A stretch of 11,246 nucleotides of DNA from Bacteroidota bacterium (GTDB lineage Bacteria; Bacteroidota; Bacteroidia; Chitinophagales; Chitinophagaceae): positions 1 through 11,246 of the forward strand of contig JAEZCV010000211.1 of assembly GCA_023429985.1 (NCBI GenBank), in the 5' to 3' direction. A model generated the notes under the pieces. The model saw only the letters and a program-made list of their open reading frames with translations, was not told the origin of the DNA and did no database searches. Below, piece by piece: positions 7,863-11,246 of this stretch. The position numbers and the translations under genes are program-made. How positions within the stretch are numbered: position 1 is the first letter of the stretch; each line of letters opens with the position of its first letter.

Positions 7863-8165
7863 ATGATCAGGCGCCTGCAGCAAAAATGGAATGTGAGTGG
7901 CACCAGGCTACTGCTCATCCTGGTTACGTTTGCCACCGGTGGCAGCCTCACAGGCTATGTGGGAAAACGCATCATGGAACTTACCGGAATTGAAAACCCG
8001 CTAGCCTGGTACCCCGTTTACATTGTTCTGATAACCTTTATCTGGCCTGTTATGGTGATCCTGGTTAGTATACCATTAGGACAGTATGGATTCTTTAAGG
8101 CCTATATTGGTAACCTCACTAAAAAAATCACCAATTCCAAAGCGAGGGGGGACAAGCATGCTTAA
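7863..8165 (+). CDS. Small two-helix membrane protein, DUF6787-like
   Basis: A 100-residue membrane protein of unknown function. It opens with a basic, amphipathic segment (MIRRLQQKWNVSG), has a first hydrophobic helix at about 14-33 containing FATGGSLTGYVG, and a second at about 49-71 (YPVYIVLITFIWPVMVILV). It ends with the PLGQYGFFKAYIGNL segment and a short basic tail. This layout and wording resemble the DUF6787 proteins common in Bacteroidota, recalled from memory and not searched. No catalytic motif is visible. The gene overlaps the purN start by 8 bases, so the two are probably co-transcribed, but this does not by itself imply a role in purine synthesis. It is divergent from the act operon and could share regulation with it. 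Confidence 0.85.
   Translation: MIRRLQQKWNVSGTRLLLILVTFATGGSLTGYVGKRIMELTGIENPLAWYPVYIVLITFIWPVMVILVSIPLGQYGFFKAYIGNLTKKITNSKARGDKHA
8144..8151 (+). promoter_or_regulatory. Strong ribosome-binding site for purN
   Basis: GAGGGGGG lies 6 bases before the purN ATG at 8158, inside the end of the upstream gene. The other genes here start after A-rich sequence without such a motif, as is common in Bacteroidota. It fixes the purN start and suggests re-initiation on an mRNA already being translated. Confidence 0.55.
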
Positions 8166-8733
8166 TGGACTTGCCATTTTTGCTTCCGGTGCAGGAAGTA
8201 ATGCACAAAAAATTATTGAATATTTCCGTGATTCTGAAAAAGCCAGGGTGGTTTTACTGGTTTGCAATAAACCCGGAGCCGGCGTAATAAAAATTGCGGA
8301 AGAGAATAAAATTCCCGTTTTAATGATCGAAAGGGAAAGGTTCATTAACGGTGATGGTTATGTTAATGAGATCGGGGCCGCGGGAACTGATTTTATTATA
8401 CTTGCAGGATTTTTATGGAAGGTTCCCCAGACTATCATTGATTCATTTCCCCGCAAGATCATCAATATCCATCCGGCATTACTTCCAAAATTTGGTGGCA
8501 GAGGTATGTACGGGCAATACGTTCACCAGTCGGTGATCAATGCCGGGGAAGTTGAATCGGGCATCACCATTCATTATGTTGATGAGCATTACGACAATGG
8601 CGATGTGATCTTTCAAACCGGCTGCCCGGTTTTAAAAAACGATACACCCGAAACACTGGCTGCAAGAATTCATACGCTGGAACATTTGCATTATCCTAGG
8701 GTGATTGAGGAGGTGGTCAGTGGTGAGTGGTGA
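8158..8733 (+). CDS. purN: Phosphoribosylglycinamide formyltransferase (PurN)
   Basis: GAR transformylase transfers a formyl group from 10-formyltetrahydrofolate to glycinamide ribonucleotide, the third step of cytoplasmic de novo purine synthesis. The 191-residue length is normal for the family. The substrate-binding loop FASGAGSN is at residues 8-15. The catalytic segment IINIHPALLP (Asn103, His105) and the VDEHYDNGD loop at 141-149, which carries the conserved acidic residue, are present. The start at 8158 follows a strong ribosome-binding site and places the first strand (LAIFASG) correctly; in-frame sequence back to 8086 lies inside the upstream gene and is rejected. The last residues (VVSGEW) and the TGA stop are formed by the start of a 7-base repeat array, so the extreme C-terminus may differ from relatives. 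Confidence 0.95.
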   Translation: MLNGLAIFASGAGSNAQKIIEYFRDSEKARVVLLVCNKPGAGVIKIAEENKIPVLMIERERFINGDGYVNEIGAAGTDFIILAGFLWKVPQTIIDSFPRKIINIHPALLPKFGGRGMYGQYVHQSVINAGEVESGITIHYVDEHYDNGDVIFQTGCPVLKNDTPETLAARIHTLEHLHYPRVIEEVVSGEW

Positions 8734-8803
8734 GTGGTGAGTAGTGAATGGTGAATGGTGATAGTGAATGGTGAATGGTGAGTAGTGAGTGGTGAGTGGT
8801 GAG
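8717..8803 (+). repeat. Degenerate 7-base tandem repeat array at the purN 3' end
   Basis: About twelve consecutive units of a 7-base repeat, mainly TGAGTGG, TGAATGG and TGAGTAG, with one 6-base unit TGATAG at 8759-8764. Calling these A, C, B and D, the order from 8724 to 8799 is A A B C C D C C B A A, a mirror order around the short unit. A diverged unit at 8717-8723 precedes them. The first units overlap the last purN codons, and the TGA of the second A unit (8731-8733) is the purN stop. Its opposite-strand partner is at 8963-9000. Confidence 0.9.
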
Positions 8804-8908
8804 GCGTTATTGCTATTTGCTAAGTGCAACATTTATAACAAATCAATTGTAAGAACAATTTGAGTTTGCGCATGACCCAAAGGAAAGCAGAAAGATTCTA
8901 GGACAATT

Positions 8909-8950
8909 GTAGGACCTGAAGGCTTCAGCTCCTACTATCCTTTTTCTTTG
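8909..8950 (+). terminator. Hairpin with T-rich tail, probable purN terminator
   Basis: GTAGGA (8909-8914) pairs with TCCTAC (8930-8935), and CTGAAG (8916-8921) pairs with CTTCAG (8923-8928); only a C-C mismatch at 8915/8929 and the central base interrupt the stem. A T-rich stretch (CCTTTTTCTTTG) follows 4 bases later on the plus strand, which suits termination of the purN transcript. On the minus strand no T-run follows, so it is less convincing as an htpG terminator. It may also be a copy of a dispersed palindromic repeat. Confidence 0.55.
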
Positions 8951-8962
8951 TATAGTTATGTA

Positions 8963-9000
8963 TTCACCACTCACTACTCACCACTCACCACTCACCACTA
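8963..9000 (-). repeat. Second 7-base repeat array, inverted, at the htpG 3' end
   Basis: On the minus strand this reads TAGTGG followed by units TGAGTGG, TGAGTGG, TGAGTAG, TGAGTGG and a partial TGAA. The opening TAG (9000-8998) is the htpG stop codon. The 29 bases at 8971-8999 are the exact reverse complement of 8719-8747 in the array after purN, so the junction carries a perfect 29-base inverted repeat separated by 223 bases. Confidence 0.9.
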
Positions 9001-10893
9001 TTCCGCCATCGTCTTCACGCTTCTTTCAACAAAGGCAGTAAGATCTGCTCCTTTCAGCATTCCCTGCGATAATAATGCAAGATCAAAAGCCTGTTTGGCC
9101 AGCATGGTTTGTGTTTCGCCTTCTGCTTTTAAAATGCGTTGAACAAGGCTGTGATTTCCATTTACGGCAACCTTGTAGTTATCGGGAAGTGAGCCATAGA
9201 AATTCATTCCGCCACCGCCGCCCATGCGTGCCATATCTTTCATTCTGCGCATCCATTCTTCCATGGTAATGGTAACAGGCAATTCGTCTTCCGACAAACT
9301 TTCCACTTCCACCTTCATACCATTATTGTTGATGGCCTTATCAAAAATTTCTTTGATCTTGTTTGATTCTTCTTCGGTTAAATTGTGTTTGGATACATCA
9401 TCCTTCTGAATCAATTTATCCAAAACATCTGCATCAACTCTTTTAAAAGAAACTTTCTCCAGCTTCATTTCAAGGTGTTGCATGAAATGATTATCAATAG
9501 GAGAATTCATCAGCAAAACATCATAAGATTTTTTATTGGCCGACCTGATGTAGCTGTCCTGGCGCTCGGCATCCACCGTATATAAATAAACAGTGGTTTC
9601 GTTCTTGTCGGTCTGGAAATCTTTTACTTTAGCCTTGTATTCTTCCAGCGTAAAATGCTCATTCGAAGTGTTTGTAAGCAGCACAAAATCTTTTGCTTTC
9701 TCAAAGAATTTTTCTTCACTCAATGCACCATATTTCACAAACAATCCTATATCGGACCATTTTTCTTCGTAAGATTTCCTGTCTTTTTTAAACAGTTCAT
9801 TAAGTTTATCGGCAACTTTTCTTGTAATGTAACTGTTGATCTTTTTTACGTTGCTGTCGGCCTGTAAAAAGCTGCGGCTCACATTCAGCGGAATATCGGG
9901 AGAATCGATAACACCATGCAGCAACATTAAAAATTCAGGTACAATATCTTTTACTTCATCGGTAATGAATACCTGGCGTGAGAACAATTTGATCTTGTTG
10001 CGCTGAACTTCAAAATCATTTTTCAATTTAGGGAAATATAAAACACCGGTAAGGTTAAAAGGATAGTCAACATTCAAATGGATCCAGAACAATGGATCTT
10101 CCGACATGGGATATAATTGCCTGTAGAAATCCAGGTAATCTTCATCTTTTAATTCGGCAGGTTGTTTGGTCCAGATTGGATTGGTATCGTTAATAATATT
10201 TGGAACATCTATGGTTGAGTATTTCGGTTCGCCTTTTTCATCAACCCCATCTTCTTTGGTTTCGGATCGTGTACCAAATTGAATGGGTACAGGTAAAAAC
10301 TTCGCATACTTATCCAGGATAGATTGCAGCCTGTGTTTTTCCAGGAATTCTTCCGATTCGGCATTGATGTATAAAATGATCTCGGTTCCTCTTTCGGTAC
10401 GGCTTCCTTCCGTGATCTCGAATTCGGTGCTTCCGTCGCAGATCCAGCGGGCAGGTTGCGCACCTTCCTGGTAAGAAAGCGATTGAATTTCAACTTTATC
10501 GGCAACCATGAAAGCCGAATAGAATCCAAGTCCAAAACGGCCAATGATCTCGTTGGCATCTTTGGCTTCTTTGAACTTCTCCATAAATTCCGTTGCACCT
10601 GAAAAAGCAATCTGGTTGATGTATTTTTTAATTTCATCAGCCGTCATTCCAAGACCCTTATCGGTAATAGAAATGGTTTTATTCTCTTTATTTACGTCAA
10701 CCTGTATGGTAAGGTCACCCAGGTCGCCATTGTACTGGCCGAGAGAAGCCAGGCGTTTCATTTTTTGGGTGGCATCCACTGCATTACTTACCAGTTCGCG
10801 TAAAAAGATCTCATTGTCTGAGTAAAGAAATTTTTTAATAATAGGAAAGATGTTCTCGGTATGAATGGAAATGGTTCCTTTTTCCTGTACCAT
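8998..10893 (-). CDS. htpG: Molecular chaperone HtpG (bacterial Hsp90)
   Basis: A 631-residue cytoplasmic ATP-dependent chaperone, close to the usual bacterial Hsp90 length. The N-terminal GHKL ATPase domain shows EIFLRELVSNAVDA (Glu33, Asn37), the nucleotide-binding DKGLGM at 78-83, NQIAFSGATEF at about 93-103 as the lid region, and GRFGLGFYSAF at 118-128. The middle domain includes GVLYFPKL and the SRSFLQ segment that carries the catalytic-loop arginine in Hsp90 proteins. A Gly-rich linker (MGGGGGMNFYG) near 555-565 lies in the C-terminal dimerisation part. The protein ends in TMAE with no MEEVD tail, as in bacteria. The ATG at 10893 gives the canonical N-terminus and follows A-rich sequence. 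It converges on purN, and its stop codon lies in a repeat array. Confidence 0.97.
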   Translation of the reverse strand: MVQEKGTISIHTENIFPIIKKFLYSDNEIFLRELVSNAVDATQKMKRLASLGQYNGDLGDLTIQVDVNKENKTISITDKGLGMTADEIKKYINQIAFSGATEFMEKFKEAKDANEIIGRFGLGFYSAFMVADKVEIQSLSYQEGAQPARWICDGSTEFEITEGSRTERGTEIILYINAESEEFLEKHRLQSILDKYAKFLPVPIQFGTRSETKEDGVDEKGEPKYSTIDVPNIINDTNPIWTKQPAELKDEDYLDFYRQLYPMSEDPLFWIHLNVDYPFNLTGVLYFPKLKNDFEVQRNKIKLFSRQVFITDEVKDIVPEFLMLLHGVIDSPDIPLNVSRSFLQADSNVKKINSYITRKVADKLNELFKKDRKSYEEKWSDIGLFVKYGALSEEKFFEKAKDFVLLTNTSNEHFTLEEYKAKVKDFQTDKNETTVYLYTVDAERQDSYIRSANKKSYDVLLMNSPIDNHFMQHLEMKLEKVSFKRVDADVLDKLIQKDDVSKHNLTEEESNKIKEIFDKAINNNGMKVEVESLSEDELPVTITMEEWMRRMKDMARMGGGGGMNFYGSLPDNYKVAVNGNHSLVQRILKAEGETQTMLAKQAFDLALLSQGMLKGADLTAFVERSVKTMAE

Positions 10894-11162
10894 ATAAGTT
10901 TTTATTTAATTGTAAAAGTTACCTGCTATCATCAATGCATGTTCCAATGTGGTTATGGTTGCCAGATTGTCAGCGAACATAATTGTATCCTTAGCTCCAC
11001 AATTAAAAAACTTACTGATTTAAGTAATATATCCTGCGGCGGTAAAATGCCGTAAATGCTGGATTTTGAGGTCTTTTTCCCTCTAATAGACAGGGGAATG
11101 TGCATAAATTTCCCTTCTTAAAAAGGCACATTCTTTGGAATTTATTTATAAAGCATAATGAT
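10894..11162. other. Intergenic region upstream of htpG and the divergent right-edge gene
   Basis: This 269-base region must hold the control signals of both flanking genes. I found no TAnnTTTG box in the htpG direction. On the minus strand a 24-codon ORF (10980 down to 10906, beginning MFADNLATITT) ends 12 bases before the htpG start and is preceded by GGAG and AAGGA strings. These lie between AATTGT and ACAATT arms at 10981-11004. Further inverted repeats are TTACT/AGTAA at 11012-11027 and GAATGTGC/GCACATTC at 11096-11133. Nothing marks it as a known heat-shock operator: no CIRCE-type repeat is present. Confidence 0.4.
11096..11133. repeat. 8-base inverted repeat upstream of the right-edge gene
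   Basis: GAATGTGC (11096-11103) and GCACATTC (11126-11133) are perfect complements separated by 22 bases. The loop is pyrimidine- then A-rich. The element ends 29 bases before the candidate start at 11163, so it could be a leader hairpin or a spaced regulator site for that gene. Chance is possible. Confidence 0.35.
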
Positions 11163-11246
11163 ATGGAAATGACAGCAGTAGTGTTACATGAAGGTGCTTT
11201 GGCTCATTATGACGTAGAAATCGGCGATGATGGCCGGTGTTATGCC
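11163..11246 (+). CDS. Start of an unidentified gene, cut by the window edge
   Basis: From the ATG at 11163 an open frame runs 28 codons to the right edge and reads MEMTAVVLHEGALA followed by HYDVEIGDDG. I do not recognise the family. The residues suggest a soluble protein with no signal peptide. The second Met (codon 3) is an alternative start. The ATG at 11158 gives a stop after four codons and is excluded. Upstream sequence is A/T-rich (TTTATTTATAAAG), as at other starts in this genome. Because the frame is short, it remains possible that this is not a gene. Confidence 0.5.
   Translation, partial: MEMTAVVLHEGALAHYDVEIGDDGRCYA

Noticed and set aside
8086..8157. Longer purN start at 8086
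   Set aside because: The extra residues lie within the upstream gene in another frame, and the ATG at 8158 has a strong ribosome-binding site.
8632..8832. Open frame on the minus strand with repeated SPFTTHH-type peptide
   Set aside because: It is a translation of the 7-base repeat and antisense to purN, with no independent coding signal.
8717..9000. CRISPR-like array of short repeats
   Set aside because: The period is 7 bases with no unique spacers, so it is a microsatellite-like tandem repeat.
10209..10637. 142-codon open frame on the minus strand inside htpG
   Set aside because: Out of frame with htpG, whose ATPase and middle-domain motifs cover the same bases.
10894..11162. CIRCE-type heat-shock operator before htpG
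   Set aside because: No TTAGCACTC/GAGTGCTAA-like repeat is present; only short A/T-rich inverted repeats were seen.

Overview
The window looks like a chromosomal segment from a member of the Bacteroidota, plausibly the Chitinophagaceae. That placement is an inference from four things: the gene order of the respiratory operon, the extended-Tat form of ActB, the mostly A-rich regions upstream of start codons (no Shine-Dalgarno in most genes), and the TAnnTTTG-type -7 box upstream of actA. No tRNA, rRNA, CRISPR array or transposase was seen.

Positions 1-7590, minus strand: a respiratory operon for Alternative Complex III (ACIII), the quinol:electron-acceptor oxidoreductase that replaces cytochrome bc1. 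In transcription order it carries actA (multiheme cytochrome c), actB (inactive molybdopterin-like domain plus a four-cluster Fe-S domain), actC (NrfD-type quinol subunit), actD (two-helix membrane subunit), actE (monoheme lipoprotein) and the start of actF, which is cut by the left edge. Quinol is oxidised at ActC. Electrons then pass through the Fe-S chain of ActB to the hemes of ActA and ActE, and on to an oxidase that is probably encoded further left. ActA here has an extra N-terminal monoheme domain and a second membrane helix. ActB shows the three-cysteine motif expected for a [3Fe-4S] cluster.

Positions 7591-7862: a divergent control region. A good -7 box and two small palindromes serve actA on the minus strand, and a weaker promoter candidate serves the plus-strand genes.

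Positions 7863-8733, plus strand: a two-gene unit made of a small two-helix membrane protein (DUF6787-like) and purN. They overlap by 8 bases and look translationally coupled, with an unusually strong G-rich ribosome-binding site.

Positions 8717-9000: the convergent junction between purN and htpG. It is bracketed by two arrays of a degenerate 7-base repeat (TGAGTGG type) in opposite orientation, and these arrays supply the stop codons of both genes. A hairpin with a T-rich tail lies between them and is a likely purN terminator. This is the most unusual part of the window.

Positions 8998-10893, minus strand: htpG, the bacterial Hsp90. Upstream of it is a 269-base intergenic region with a possible 24-codon leader ORF and several small inverted repeats. 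From 11163 a new plus-strand gene begins and runs off the right edge. Apart from the purN-htpG junction, the window is ordinary, well-conserved housekeeping and respiratory sequence, and I see no new defence or mobile system in it.
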